From: Podospora comata
Taxonomy: Eukaryota; Ascomycota; Sordariomycetes; Sordariales; Podosporaceae
Length of the DNA: 64,000 nucleotides
Assembly (NCBI GenBank): GCA_017354895.1
Contig: CP071494.1
Location: 1,984,001 to 2,048,000 of the forward strand
Reading direction: 5' to 3'
Each line of letters starts with the position of its first letter. Positions within the stretch are counted from its first letter, which is position 1. A program made the position numbers and the translations under genes. Positions 24,118-35,523 of this stretch are shown piece after piece. Below the pieces are notes generated by a model. That model did not search any database and was not told the DNA's origin. It worked only from the letters and a program-made list of their open reading frames with translations.

Positions 24118-26511
24118 TGTGACGCGACCAAATCTTGCCTTGAGTGTTGACACGATGGAAGGGGTTGGAGACCTCAGGAGAGCACTCCCTCAAGACTATT
24201 TCGTCTTATATATGGGAATGGATCCATCATTTTTACTACAGAACATGGCCCATGTTCTCTCAGCGCGAGGAGCACGAGTTTTTGCTGACTGCTTCGTTGA
24301 TAGCTCATATTGCTTCACTGCAACTGTCCTTCTCGGCGGTGATCCGCGGCAGCAAGGTCGCTGAAGACATCTACCTGGACGAAGCCGGGGAACGCTTTGC
24401 AGGCGCGGCAGAAGCAACACTGTCAGAATGCGTGTGCGTTTGCTAGGAATTCGAAAAGTATTACTTGACCACCACATGACCGAATCATTCTCCGAGCTCT
24501 TCTAGTTCGTCAGAGCCTTGTTTACAAACTCGATGACCACCATCTACCTAAGGTACCTATCCTTTTTGCCCCACCCGGGGGCCACGACAATCTGCCTTAT
24601 CGACATGGCCCTGATATGAGATACCAGCATGTACCTAATTCTACCTATTCAGGGGCTGAGATTGAGGAGATTGTGCCTTCCGCATGGGGATATGTCGTAG
24701 AAGACGGTAATCCTCAACAAAAGTGCATGTACCTCGTTGTAGTTGCAATGTATCCAGAGTCGGTGTAGCAGATCGGCTTTCATGCCGGTTCCTCGGCCTC
24801 CCCCTGCCACATGCACGTTAAAATGGCATCAAGGAAAATTTTTTCGCTTGTCTTAGACGCAATAAAAAGGAGAACAACGACGTCTCGGAGCCGCCGCCAC
24901 ACGGGAAGAAACAAGCTATTATAGGTACCTAGGATTCTTTCCCAACTAGTACGCTCGCACTGTCTACCTGCACGTTCTAGCCACAAGCATCACCTCTCCT
25001 GTTGCCAACGACGGTAGTGGCATGAGTCATCAGGCTGGTAGCGTCTTGCGTGTGATGTTATGAAAATCCTCAGTACACTTGCGGCGCAGCAAGGAGCCTT
25101 TTGACTTGGCGGAGCCGACTTTTGCCGCTGTCTGCCTTGCTTCGAGAGCAATATCCAAACTGTCGGGTTGCCCTCAGGTCCAAAACTTGTATTTTCTGCT
25201 TCAAAATCAATAGCGGTGGATAATAAAACATAATTTTGTCTGAGAAAGGGAGGGCACCAAGACAAGAGTTGCGGCCGACATCAGTGAGGCAGCCGTGGGC
25301 GTGGTCTCGTGGTGTGAACAAACAAAAGAAAGGGATTCACAAAAAGGCCAAGATGAAACAAACAACGCATTCACCGTGCACCTAGATAGGACACTTGTTC
25401 TCCGGAAAATTGACATTGCCCGGACAAAGCAAACTTGAAGTACCAATTGCTATAACTGGATAGTGGCATCCCCCCAGCCTGAACTTGGTGGCCTGCTACC
25501 TCCCCCAAAGCCGCACAAGATCTAGACGACCCAATAGAGGACCGGATCGATGAAGAGATTCCATACCGGATGCCAGATACTTCCCCGTTGCACCCCCCAT
25601 CCGACCACTGTTTGTTTTCAAGGCCGGGCATGACCTGTGCAGCTCGGGGGCGGCACAGGCACGCCGTCAAAGAATACCCCGGCTGGGACGGATATGGCTC
25701 CGGATCATTGACTTCCCATCCCATTGGCTCTCAAGGTAGACTCTAACTCTCAAGCCCCCGGAGTTCATTCTGCTTTCCAGTCTGCTGGCTAGTTCTAATC
25801 TGTTTCCATCCAGAATCCGTGTTTTCCCTCCTCTCTGTCATTCTACATACCCACAGCACCTCCAAACTCTGATAAACTGGATCGGTAAAGGATGAAATCG
25901 AATTTTGCTCCCATAGAGCGACTCAATCGCCGGGCTGCCCAACAATGTCATCGTCCTGCCTTTTGGCTGGCGATGCAAGGTCTTCATTCATCTTTCTCTT
26001 CTTACTCCTAAGTTCTTTTTGGTGATAGCTGTATTACTGACATGATAACATCAGTGGTCCTAAAGCCTGCCTGCCGAAGTCTCAAAAGCCGGAAACCTCT
26101 GTCGACAAAACTTGAACGAAACCCAACTCCGCCACGTCGAAATATACCAACAACTGGGGTTCACAAAAAGCATTACACAGTTGCTCTATCAGTGACAGAC
26201 CTGCAATATCTTGAAGACAATTCAGGAAATAGCAATGTGAGCCCCACGGGATGCTAGACAAAGATGGCCAGCGTTGCGTGGACAGAACCCAACCCCCCCT
26301 CCTTCAACTCGAGTCGGATAACGGCTTTACAGCACCAAAAGTGTGCTGCTGTAACTTTCAACATGTAGACAAGACGATCAGGCTTGGTTCAAGGCGTTGT
26401 CTTCGTTTGAAGTCTGTTGTCACTTGGACATGTTGCCTCTTGGTCAGTAAGCGCAGCTCAATTTTCTCATCTTGGTACCTAGTTCCCCCACCCAGCATCA
26501 TCACAACATAC
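24118..26511. other. Intergenic, about 2.4 kb
   Basis: No supported gene. The first few hundred bp are the presumed promoter of the orphan gene. The remainder has only short open frames without protein-like composition. Confidence 0.5.
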
Positions 26512-26624
26512 GGCAAGGTGGCCGAGCGGTCTAAGGCGCCAGGTTCAGGCCCACTTGAATTAAATTACTCCCAGAGTATCTCCTGGTCTCGCAAGAGGCG
26601 TGGGTTCGAATCCCACCCTTGTCA
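26512..26624 (+). tRNA. tRNA-Leu (CAG), with intron
   Basis: Acceptor arms GGCAAGG and CCTTGTC pair with one G-T wobble; the discriminator is A at 26624. The anticodon stem CCAGG pairs with CCTGG at 26582-26586. The anticodon CAG is at 26546-26548. A 31-nt intron, 26550-26580, begins one base after the anticodon. A long variable arm (CTC-GCAA-GAG) and T arm GTGGG-TTCGAAT-CCCAC are as expected of a class II tRNA-Leu. Confidence 0.93.
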
Positions 26625-26952
26625 CATCTCTTTTGCTCGTTTTGCATTCTTGTTCTTCTTTCTTTTTGACGGATAGTACAACTGAGGGGGAGCCGCAAGG
26701 AGGCTTGAGAACTTGTCACTGGACTGTAACATGAATGGAATATGAGAGCCGTGAATGCGCTGGAGGCGACGATGTTCAGAGACTCTGGAAGGACATTAGG
26801 GAGGGTTGCTGTCTTGATGACGCAAGTCATTAAAGTCTTTTTGAAGGAGAAAGATGGCCAAATCTAAAGCGAACACAGAAATCCAAAGCCCCCAGGTGTG
26901 GAAGTCCAGCTCCTACCAAACCAGAGTTCACATCAAACACCCTGTCCATTCC
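26625..26952. other. Intergenic between tRNA-Leu and the surface protein gene
   Basis: A T-rich stretch directly after the tRNA fits a Pol III terminator. The rest is 3' UTR of the minus-strand gene. Confidence 0.55.
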
Positions 26953-27639
26953 TCAAAATACCATCAGACTCAAACCCCATAGCACCGAATAGAACGCCAG
27001 CCACTGGCTGGTACCAACTCTCTCTCCCCCCGACAAAGCAATACTAGCCGAAGGAATAGGAGCAAGCTGCGTCCTACTCGGACTTGACAAAACCGTCCCC
27101 GGCCCCGGTCTCTGCTGCACCAACAAACTCCCCTCTCCACCACCACCACCCGTGACCCTCGCCTCATACGAAGAAGAAGCAGCCGTCACACTTTCACTAG
27201 TATCTACTTCGCCTGTCGTGAGCCCCACAGTCAAAACCTCAGTCGTGGTGGTGGTTTCGGACTCACTCGAAAACAGCGGTCTATTCTCAACCGGTGGGAA
27301 CATTGCCGTCTGCGTAGGTGCAGCCTGCGGTGAGAGATGACAATAACTATCAAACACAGCCAGCGCAGAAGCAGTAGCTTCCAGCTCGGAAGGCATGCAC
27401 TTTGATGAGACGGCCCTGCTGATTATACTCTCGAATTTTATCGAGCTGGAGGCGCAGAAGCAGGAGTAGGAAGTTGTGCGGCCGCCGTCGCCGCAGCCGG
27501 AGACCATGTTCCTCACGATGTTGGACAAGGGTGCTTCGGCGCAGGGGGGGAGGGAGGAGTAGAGGGGGACTTGGTTGATGAAGATTCTTTGGGCTGTTGT
27601 TGCTGTGACAGCTAGGAGGAGGAGGAGGAGGAGGCGCAT
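26953..27639 (-). CDS. GPI-type cysteine-rich surface protein, CFEM-like
   Basis: Single exon, 228 codons. Residues 1-16 are a leucine-rich signal peptide (MRLLLLLLLAVTATTA). The next 80 residues hold six cysteines in the order C, C, CxC, C, C (PPCAEAP, SGCGDG, SCFCAS, SKCMPS, YCHLS). This spacing recalls CFEM domains, which usually have eight. A Ser/Thr-rich region follows. The C-terminus is a hydrophobic tail (WLAFYSVLWGLSLMVF) as in GPI-anchored proteins. Family knowledge: CFEM proteins act at the cell surface, some in haem uptake. With two cysteines missing, an extended or divergent CFEM relative is the safest description. Confidence 0.7.
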   Translation of the reverse strand: MRLLLLLLLAVTATTAQRIFINQVPLYSSLPPCAEAPLSNIVRNMVSGCGDGGRTTSYSCFCASSSIKFESIISRAVSSKCMPSELEATASALAVFDSYCHLSPQAAPTQTAMFPPVENRPLFSSESETTTTTEVLTVGLTTGEVDTSESVTAASSSYEARVTGGGGGEGSLLVQQRPGPGTVLSSPSRTQLAPIPSASIALSGGERVGTSQWLAFYSVLWGLSLMVF

Positions 27640-28371
27640 GGTGCCTGTTGGATGGTCTTTAGGTGGTTGTGTTGAGGAGGGAACAATGAAGTCATCGGGG
27701 TGGGTGGTATAGGTGGGTTATATCCTACGGTGGTGAAGCCTTGCTGAGTCGATTCAGAGATTGGTGTTGTGTTCAAACGGAAGATGCCGCAGCCTCAAAA
27801 AGCCATCAGCGTTTGGGAGATTAAAATAGTTGGGAATACGCGATGGCGGCTTTATGATGATTGCCACCTTTTGCGCTGAGGAATGATCATATCTGACGCT
27901 CCACCATCGCGCAGTACCGACTCAACAAGAAGAGACAAAATTTCGGCACGCAGGGAAAAGGACTTGGCCGTTTCTAACTACCGGTCGCTATAGGTAGCCT
28001 GGTCAGATGTGGCGTTCGGCCCAGGCCAAGATTCTCTTTCTGAGCTCACAAGCGCGCGTTTACTGTTTGTCAGCTCGTCCGGTGTTGGACCCTGAAATGC
28101 TCGGTGGCACAAAAAGGGAAAATATTTCTAGCCTTGCCAGAGCTTTCGTGTTCATTGGTGTTCCTGGCAGGGAAGCCAACAGAAAGGCCCCCAAACGGCA
28201 TTTCGGAGCTGAACCTTTTGGCCAGTTCAGGCGGCCTTCAAAATTGCAAAGTTATACAAGTATGGCAGAGCGAGCAAATATCAAACCGACCTGATAGACT
28301 CGGTAATCAGCGATCAGTTCTTGCTTTGATGGTTTTCTTTCTGTTTCGATTTCCATATCTTTCATCCCAAA
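27640..28371. other. Divergent promoter region
   Basis: About 730 bp between divergent genes. No further feature recognised. Confidence 0.55.
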
Positions 28372-29630
28372 ATGCCGACCTCGCAGAGCGACCGGGTGGC
28401 CATTCTGCGGAGCCATCGTGTTCGATGGTTTGTGGTCGGCTGGCTAGCTTGGTTGAGCATTTCTGGTGCGCTGGTGATTGCACTAGCACCGTCTTCTCCC
28501 GTCATAATCGCCGTCCTCTCTGGAGTATGGGTCTTGTCAGTCACCGGTACCATCGCAGTATCCTTCCTGCTGCTGTTGGCATCACCTACCACTGAGAGCA
28601 ACAAGCCATTGTGGCTTCAACTGAAAAGCAAGTATAGCCGCAACTTGGGGAGCACTGTCATAACCCTGTTCGTGGCGACGGTCACGCTACCCATTCTGTA
28701 CTGGAGTCTCTGGGATCCCGAGCGCAGGCGGAACGTTATTACGTTTGATCGTGATACTGTGGTAGGTCACCCCCAACTTCACATCCTATTCTTGAACCAC
28801 TGTCTCATCAGTATTGAAACCTCGCAGGAAAGCGTTCTCTTCCCCTCGATCACCCTCTTCCAACGAGCCGACTGGACATCGCAGGCCAACCTCGAAGTTG
28901 ACCCACCCCCCAAGTGTTTCCTGGGATGGCACAACGAAACCGCCCCAGACTGCGATATCACTTCAACATCATACACCGGATCTTGCCAATGCAGCAACAG
29001 ATGGAGTGACAGAATCGAAGACTTTGAGTGGCAAAACACCAGCTACCGCGCCTTCACTCTGACGTCGTCCCTCTCGATGGTATCTCCAATGCCAACATAC
29101 CAAATGATCGTCCAAGCGTTCTTTACCTGTCAGTTAGCCCCCTCCTCAACCCCGAATATACCTGAAAGCTGACACAGAAAACAGATGACTCCACCAAAGC
29201 CCGCACCGACGCCTCCCGCGTCCTCTCCCCCAGCCTCTGGATCGCCGTTTACGACCCAACATTGACAGTCCGAGAAGCACTAGAGAACGGCTACACCCGC
29301 ATGGTTCTTATCAATGCCAACGGTATGACTGCTCTGAATCTCGGACTCAACTACCGCGAGGCGTTGGGCCATGCACCGGCGTATGACTACCACCTCTCCA
29401 TATCAACAACACCCTCGATGGATTTGCAGTGCGACACCTCTGATGCAAAGGGAGCATCAGGGCTGTGCTGGCTGAGCTTGTTTCTGCAGTTTCCGAGTTT
29501 CGAGAGGCAGGTGTCGCGGCAGGATGTTGCGATGAAGTGGCAGGATGTCGCGGCTGCTGCTGGTTCGTGGTTTGCGCTCTTTCAATTGTTGGGGTGGATT
29601 ACTTCTGGGTTGGCGTGGTATAAGGGGTGA
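28372..29630 (+). CDS. Uncharacterised multi-pass membrane protein
   Basis: Model of three exons, 28372-28761, 28828-29128 and 29185-29630, 378 residues. The first intron, 66 bp, is in frame without a stop, so it could also be retained. The second is required because its frame is closed. Three hydrophobic helices lie in the first 125 residues (beginning WFVVGWLAWLSISGALVI). An extracytoplasmic-like region with several cysteines and sequons follows, and a last helix (WFALFQLLGWITSGLAW) lies at the C-terminus. The layout of membrane helices around a large cysteine-bearing loop resembles many fungal proteins of unknown role. No named family is recognised. Confidence 0.65.
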
Positions 29631-30270
29631 TGAAGGCGGATGCTGGTCATCCTGAAGTCCAGAAGCGAGATGCTCGTATGCGATAGTGGTTTGGTGAAAA
29701 AGGTGGTTGTTAAGGTAAGCATAATGTCGGTAATCTGCTTTGTATGATAAGGATTTGTAGTTAGTCTTGCCCCTATCTGTTACCCTAGCGACATAATTCT
29801 TTGTTTATTCTTTCGCAATCCACTTCAGGGGTTCAGCACAAGCCAACATCCCTCCCCCAAAAAAGAGGTCATTCTCCCCGTGTCCCCACCTTCTGCAGAG
29901 TCACAACGGCCCATCCTCACGTGAAAATCACTACAGCGCCTTGAGCCCACTTCCTGATCAGTCATCCCCTGCCCATTGGCCAGAACCTCCCAAAACGACC
30001 CCTCCAAGGGTCTACGCCAAGACCTGTCTTACCCTCCAAAACCCACGATAAGAGAAATCCCCCCCACTTGGAAAGGCAAACAACACACCACGCAGCACGC
30101 CGCACCACCAAGTGCATTATCACCAACCTCCCTGACCGAATCACCCCTCTTCTGGCAGATATAATTTTCTGCCCAACGGCCTCTTCTCTCTTCAGTATTT
30201 CTTTTTCCTTCATGGGACATTTGAAGCAACAAGGCGGCATCCATTTGATGCGTTGACCAAGACACACAAA
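29631..30270. other. Intergenic
   Basis: 640 bp between two tandem plus-strand genes. Holds the 3' UTR of one and the promoter of the next. Confidence 0.55.
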
Positions 30271-31462
30271 ATGGCCTCCACCACCAATCACCCCAGACCG
30301 CCTCAGTACCACAACCCATCCTGTCTGTCCCCACAACAACGCACACCCCGCCTCATCACAGCGCTTTCTTTCCTCCCCGCCCTGCCGCTGCTGATTGCTC
30401 ATGGGGTGATTTCCCAGAATGCCATTCCTGCTGTTGGGCTCGCGCCGCTTTTTGTTTCGGCTTGCGTCGGTGTTTTTATTTTGCTGCAGCTGAAGAAGAA
30501 GGAGAGGAGGCAGAAGAGGGCGGTGAGTGGGGAAGGGTATGGGGATGATATTGAGGGGCATGGGAGACAGCATGGCCAGCACGGCCATCGCGGGAGGATC
30601 ACGCCTTCTGATGATGACGAGGATGAGGCAGAAGAGAAAGACTCTGTGTTTACCCATCGGATACTAATCTTTGTGGTGGATGCTGGCTTGGCGGCTGGGT
30701 TGTTGGTTGTGTTGGGGTTGACGGTTATTGAGACCATCACCGGAAAGCCTTATCATCGTGGCAAGCCTGCGGAGGAGGGTGGCGATGAGGGCGATGTGCC
30801 GAAACCTGAACCTGGGCCTGAGGTTGTTGATGATCTGAGAAGGGCGGAGTTGGTGATGCTGGCTGCATATGGAACGATTCCTTTGCTGGTCAATTTGTGA
30901 GTTTTGACCAGAATGTCTTGATTTGGAAAGTATGTATACTGACAGAAGATATAGTGGCATCCATTTCTACATGGCAATCAGAGAGCTGATTGCTGGCTTG
31001 GCTATTCATGGCTTGATCCAGTACACCGCTTGGCAAGTTCTTGACCCTGACTGCCCGCACTGCGGTGGCAGGTTGAGGCCGGAGCACACGCCAGATATCC
31101 CATGGTATGAGACGGTTTCTGCGCCTTCCTTCGCAGTGCCAAGCGTTGCGTTGCCCGAGGTTCCTGCTCCGAATGTCACAATGCCAAAGTGGCAGTGGAA
31201 GACCCCGTCTTGGCTGTCGAGAAAGCAGAGCGAGGACTTCTCTGGCGCAGACCCGGATGCCAGGCTGTTTGTGGACGATGGGGACAGGTATAGGGACGAT
31301 ACCACTGAGGACGAGGCAGCATCCACGACTGGCATTGTTGCTGGCACTGCATCCGTGGGCCCAGGCCCTGTTGTCGAAGAGGTCGTGAAGGGGAAGAAGG
31401 ACAAGAAAAAGAGGTCTTCAAGCGGTTCGGGGTACTACGAGGATGAGGCCGGGTGGCCCTAA
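30271..31462 (+). CDS. Uncharacterised four-helix membrane protein with acidic C-terminus
   Basis: Two exons, 30271-30896 and 30955-31462, give 377 residues. The intron has GTGAGT, TACTGAC and ATAG. Hydrophobic helices lie near residues 28-50, 55-75 and 130-155, and around the splice junction (LVMLAAYGTIPLLVNFGIHF). The loop between helices 2 and 3 is rich in His, Gly and acid residues. Exon 2 begins with a conserved-looking section (FYMAIRELIAGLAIHGLIQY) followed by a CPHC pair. The tail is acidic and then Lys/Ser-rich. No family name is assigned. The start was taken at 30271, the first ATG of the frame. Confidence 0.7.
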
Positions 31463-32033
31463 GCCAAGGCAGAGTGTATTGAGGAGTTGATGGTGGATGG
31501 TGGATGTGTCGCGCGGTGTTGAAGCGTGGGAGCTGGAGGGAGGTGGGCTGCGTAGCGATCAGCTGGTGTGAGCAGGTAGTCTGAGTTTGGTGGATGTCTT
31601 TTTTAGATACCCTTGTTTGCTGTTCTTGATTTCGAAGGAAATATACGGAGTAGGAGTTGCTGTTCTCATGATCCGATGAAAATATGGTTTCGCGCGCTCT
31701 CGTGGTAAGTGATGGGAATCATGCACGGGCCCGCTGATGCCTGCTGTGTTTGCTTGCCAGGCTTTGAACCTCCGCAACCGCGTTCCGACCCCTCAATTTG
31801 TCAATTTCGCCATGCTCTCCCAAGAAATTGACCTCAGATCACTGGTATTCTGTCCATATGAAGTGGGAAGTGTGCTAATGTGGGACACTGAAGGGCCTGG
31901 GTTTTCCCAGACCCACACCGGTTTTGCTCTTGGGGCTGGATTTTTTTTACTTTTTCTTTTTAACCAACAACCAACTACGGTATTACTAATTTTTTTACTA
32001 TTTTCTGGCCAATTTTTGGCCTCATTTTCGCAG
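31463..32033. other. Intergenic with T-rich tract
   Basis: A strong pyrimidine tract near 31928-32010 ends in TTTTCGCAG, which could be the intron acceptor of the following pseudogene. One ATG-started open frame at 31737-32069 is hydrophobic at its end because of the T tract and is not accepted as a gene. Confidence 0.45.
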
Positions 32034-33028
32034 CCAGTGACTTTCCTAGGTCACCAGCCCAACAGCTAACCCTTCGACCTGCAATAGAGAACTTGAAACA
32101 GAGCGATGACGAAACTCAATTGCTACGCGTCAGGATCAAGAAGCTCCAGCAACCCTGGACACTTTCCTGCTGTATGCCTGTCGATGTTCTGAGCGACTGC
32201 TCAGACCGTGTCAAGGAGACGGCCTTTCTAAAACTCTTTGACTGGCGTTTTGCTGCACAGCAGCGTTCCGATCAAGGTGTCGGTCCATGGACCAAGGAAA
32301 CCGCTGCTAAGTACGCAAAGTTTGCTGTTAGCCGCGAGGCCGAGAAGTTTTTTGAACAACTCAAAGAAAACCAATATCAGGAAACCGACGAGGATTGGAA
32401 CATTGGCCAGGATGAGACATTTCTTGTCCACCAGACACTTAACATGTACGACAGCGAGACTGCTGTTTACAAACGTCTCTAGCCTCTCTAGGGCACAACA
32501 ATACCACGCTTGATGGCTGCCGTTGAGCTTGATATTGCACCACCTACTATGGAGGGCGAGAAGTTCAGAGACCTCTTCAGCGTGCAGGAAATCTTGCTCG
32601 AGTATCTCCCTGATAGCTTCACACTCCGAAATATCGACGCCATGCCCCCGGCTGAGTATCTGCAGGGAGTTATCGACCAAGCCGTTGAGATCGCTCGATC
32701 ATTGGGAGACCACGGAGTTCTGAACACAGATGTTTGACTCGATAACTTTCTCGTCACATCATGCCAGAGGGAAGATGCTGATAACAATGATGCAGATCCG
32801 CCGAGGCAGACTTACCGGGTCGTCATGTTAGACTTTGCGCAAAGCCGGGTGCGAAGAGAAGACGAATCTGATTTTGACTGGGGACGTGCAAAGGCTCAGC
32901 AGGATGAAGAAGGGGCCGTAGGCATGGTCATTCGACACTACCCGAGCAAGTTTGGAAAACAAGTATCCTACACGCCATCGGGACGCTATGAGGAATTTGC
33001 AGAAGGGGAGTGGGAGGATGAGCAATGA
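32034..33028 (+). pseudogene. Kinase-like protein pseudogene with three in-frame stops
   Basis: One reading frame runs from about 32034 to the stop at 33028 and is broken only by TAG at 32480-32482, TAG at 32489-32491 and TGA at 32735-32737. There are no frameshifts. Both sides of each stop carry protein-like sequence, e.g. EILLEYLPDSFTLRNIDAMP, ARSLGDHGVLNTDV before the third stop, and DNFLV then VVMLDFAQSRVRR after it. The pattern (D..xDNF, then DFAQSR) resembles the catalytic loop and the DFG-like metal site of a fungal protein-kinase-like family. Each stop is one C-to-T step from a sense codon (CAG, CAG, CGA). The 5' part is missing or lies in an unrecognised upstream exon. Confidence 0.75.
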
Positions 33029-33121
33029 TCTGGTGACTTTGAGGAACATTTCAAGCTTTTAGGTCGATTCTTCAAGCTAAATCCACCGAGCCAAATCTTC
33101 TTCGTTTGCCAATGAGGTCTT

Positions 33122-34702
33122 TCATCTCTTCTCAACATCATCTACCTGCACCGTGGTAGCCTTTTCTTTCTCTGCAGGTACCCCGCCAACAGAATCCTCG
33201 ACGAGCTGGCGTTCCACAACATAGGACGAGAACTTTCTCGCGCTCACCCCCTTCTCAAACAGCTCTTCCAACTGCTCCAAGCTCCTCCCCTTTGTCTCAG
33301 GCACATAGAAGAATGTCCAGAGAGCAAGGACCAGATTGCTTGACCCCCAGATATACCCATACTTCGGCCCCCATCCCAGTTTATCTGGGTTGATGAAGTA
33401 GGGTGTACAGAACGATACGACCCATCCAACGATAAAGTTGAGACCCGAAGCCGTCCCGACAGTCTGCGATCTCAACCTCTGCGAGGGGATCTCCGTCGAC
33501 AACGCCCACATAACCGGCCCCTGACCAATGCCATAGATCCAAGTAAACACGATACTCATTGCGACCAACGCTCTGCTCGCCGCAGGATCTGTCCACGCCG
33601 AAACAGTATATGCAATCGCCATCCCGTACATCATCCCCGCCGAGATCACCGACGTCCCGATCAGCAGCTCTCTTCTGCCAAAATACCTCATCGCCGGAAA
33701 CGCCGCCATATTTCCCGTCAGCGCAATCGCAAGCGAAATCATCACCCACTCAAACGGCGATCCAACCCTCGCCTGCACAAACAAATACACCGAAAACCCA
33801 GCCATAAACGTCACCCCCGTCGCCGTCCCCCCAATCGTCGTCGCGAAGCAGAGCAATGTCCTTCTCAAATCCGGACCCCGAAACATATCATTAAGATGAA
33901 CACCCGAATGCAGTTCCTGCTCCAGCAAAAACGCACTCTTGATATCCTCCACCTCCGCCCGGAGATACGCCTCGTCTTTGATACCTCTCAACCGTCTCAC
34001 CGCGTTGATCGCCTTCTCGTCCTGCCCTTGGGTGACGTAGAAACGGGGTGTGTCCGGCAAGAAAGCCAACAAAATCGTCAAGATTGTCGGAACAATGTAC
34101 ATCACCCCCAGGGGAACCTGCCAAGGTGCGTTCCCAGGGTATATCTTGCAGTAATTATCCACCAAAATCCCAAACAGCGCCCCGAGGGAGGTTTGAAAGG
34201 TGCTCATCCCCACAATCGGCCCTCTCAGCAAGGCTGGCGCAGATTCCGTCATGTACGTCACGCTGTAGGGGACGAAAAACCCGTTGCTTACTCCAAGCAG
34301 TAATCGGCCTGCGTATAAGCCACCTAGGGAGGTTGTCCCGATCATGAGGCTTACGCTCAAGAAAGCGAAACCGCAACCGAGCCAGAGACCGATGCGGCGG
34401 GAGAGTTTTGTGTGGGAGGCGTACATTACGATGGCGGAGAGGAAGCCGCCGACGTTCATGAGGGATTGAATCAGGCGCTGGACGTCGGTGGAGATGTTGA
34501 GGCCGATGGGGTTGGTGGGGTCTTCGTAGCCGTAGACGCGGAGGAAGGCGGGCATGGATTGGAAGCCGGCGATGGCGGCGGAGTCGTAGCCGTATTGGAA
34601 TTGTCCGAGGGCGATGAAGAAGCAGATGGTTATGATGCGCTTTTCGGCGAGGAAGTTACTGCGAAAGGGGGCGGGGGGTGGTTTGGGGGTCGGGGGGGCC
34701 AT
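33122..34702 (-). CDS. MFS sugar transporter (maltose/hexose permease type)
   Basis: Single exon, 526 codons. Twelve hydrophobic helices are visible, with the usual long central loop at about residues 230-290. Sugar porter marks include GRLLLGVSNGFFVPYSVTYM before helix 5, the loop ending FLPDTPRFYVTQGQDEKA, and PETKGRSLEQLEELF after helix 12. GRREL follows helix 8. Family knowledge: such transporters carry hexoses or alpha-glucosides by proton symport. The N-terminus (MAPPTPKPPPAPFRSNF) and C-terminus are cytosolic. Substrate cannot be inferred; the sequence recalls the fungal MAL-permease group. No clustered sugar-metabolism gene lies nearby. Confidence 0.88.
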   Translation of the reverse strand: MAPPTPKPPPAPFRSNFLAEKRIITICFFIALGQFQYGYDSAAIAGFQSMPAFLRVYGYEDPTNPIGLNISTDVQRLIQSLMNVGGFLSAIVMYASHTKLSRRIGLWLGCGFAFLSVSLMIGTTSLGGLYAGRLLLGVSNGFFVPYSVTYMTESAPALLRGPIVGMSTFQTSLGALFGILVDNYCKIYPGNAPWQVPLGVMYIVPTILTILLAFLPDTPRFYVTQGQDEKAINAVRRLRGIKDEAYLRAEVEDIKSAFLLEQELHSGVHLNDMFRGPDLRRTLLCFATTIGGTATGVTFMAGFSVYLFVQARVGSPFEWVMISLAIALTGNMAAFPAMRYFGRRELLIGTSVISAGMMYGMAIAYTVSAWTDPAASRALVAMSIVFTWIYGIGQGPVMWALSTEIPSQRLRSQTVGTASGLNFIVGWVVSFCTPYFINPDKLGWGPKYGYIWGSSNLVLALWTFFYVPETKGRSLEQLEELFEKGVSARKFSSYVVERQLVEDSVGGVPAEKEKATTVQVDDVEKR

Positions 34703-35523
34703 AGTGGGTGGTTGATGGGCCGGCGAAGGTGTACTCTATACGGAAGCTGGGGATGGTGATGGTGGGAGAAGGGAAATGGTGAGAGGCAACACCACACCCA
34801 GATTTAGATAGAGGATGAGGAGACCTCTGGGTGGGAGGGACAGTTCGGGGTAGGCATATTCTTATCTGGCTGTTACTACATGCCTTGGGTGGGATATAAG
34901 TCGATCATCCTCTGCCGGGACCGCTTCCCCTCACTTCTCCAACAAACAATAGAACAGGAAGTCTGGAACCGGGTGAGTGTTGCACAAGAACCGTTAAATG
35001 CACTTAACAAGTGGAAACCGTAAGAGAAGCTGTATTGGCTAATCAACGGGTGACAGCAGATAGAGTGGCCTCGAACTCCAACACACTTTGGACATATGCA
35101 AGGATCGAAATATGATTATCTCAGTGAAGAATGCCAGAAGAAAAACATGTGGCCAACTCCCGCACTGGGATATTAAAACGGTTCGTTTAGAGAGATCTTG
35201 CATGGATGGTTGAAGCATGGGTCTGGTGTATAATACCCGCATGTAACGTTGTTGGCAGCCATATCGACTTGATTGGGGTTCTTGCCGGGAGCCGAAAGGA
35301 GGGGAGATTGACTTCCGGCAGGTTAGGAAAATGATACAGGGGGTCAGTTGACGGCAAATTTTGGGATGTTGTTCCCAAGACTCCAAGAAATAAGTGGCAT
35401 TGCATTTTGTCGGGCCATCAAGCCTCTCAACTGCTACCTCGAGCTACTCGCTATGATGTCTTGACAAGAAGCCCATCGGCCTCCCAAAGTTCCAGTCTTA
35501 CCAAGGAGGATTACTCTTCACTT
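34703..35523. other. Intergenic
   Basis: Promoter of the transporter gene, then unrecognised sequence. No supported gene. Confidence 0.5.

Noticed and set aside
31737-32069. 110-codon open frame with ATG
   Set aside because: Its hydrophobic end comes from a T-rich tract that looks like an intron or promoter element; it has no family features.
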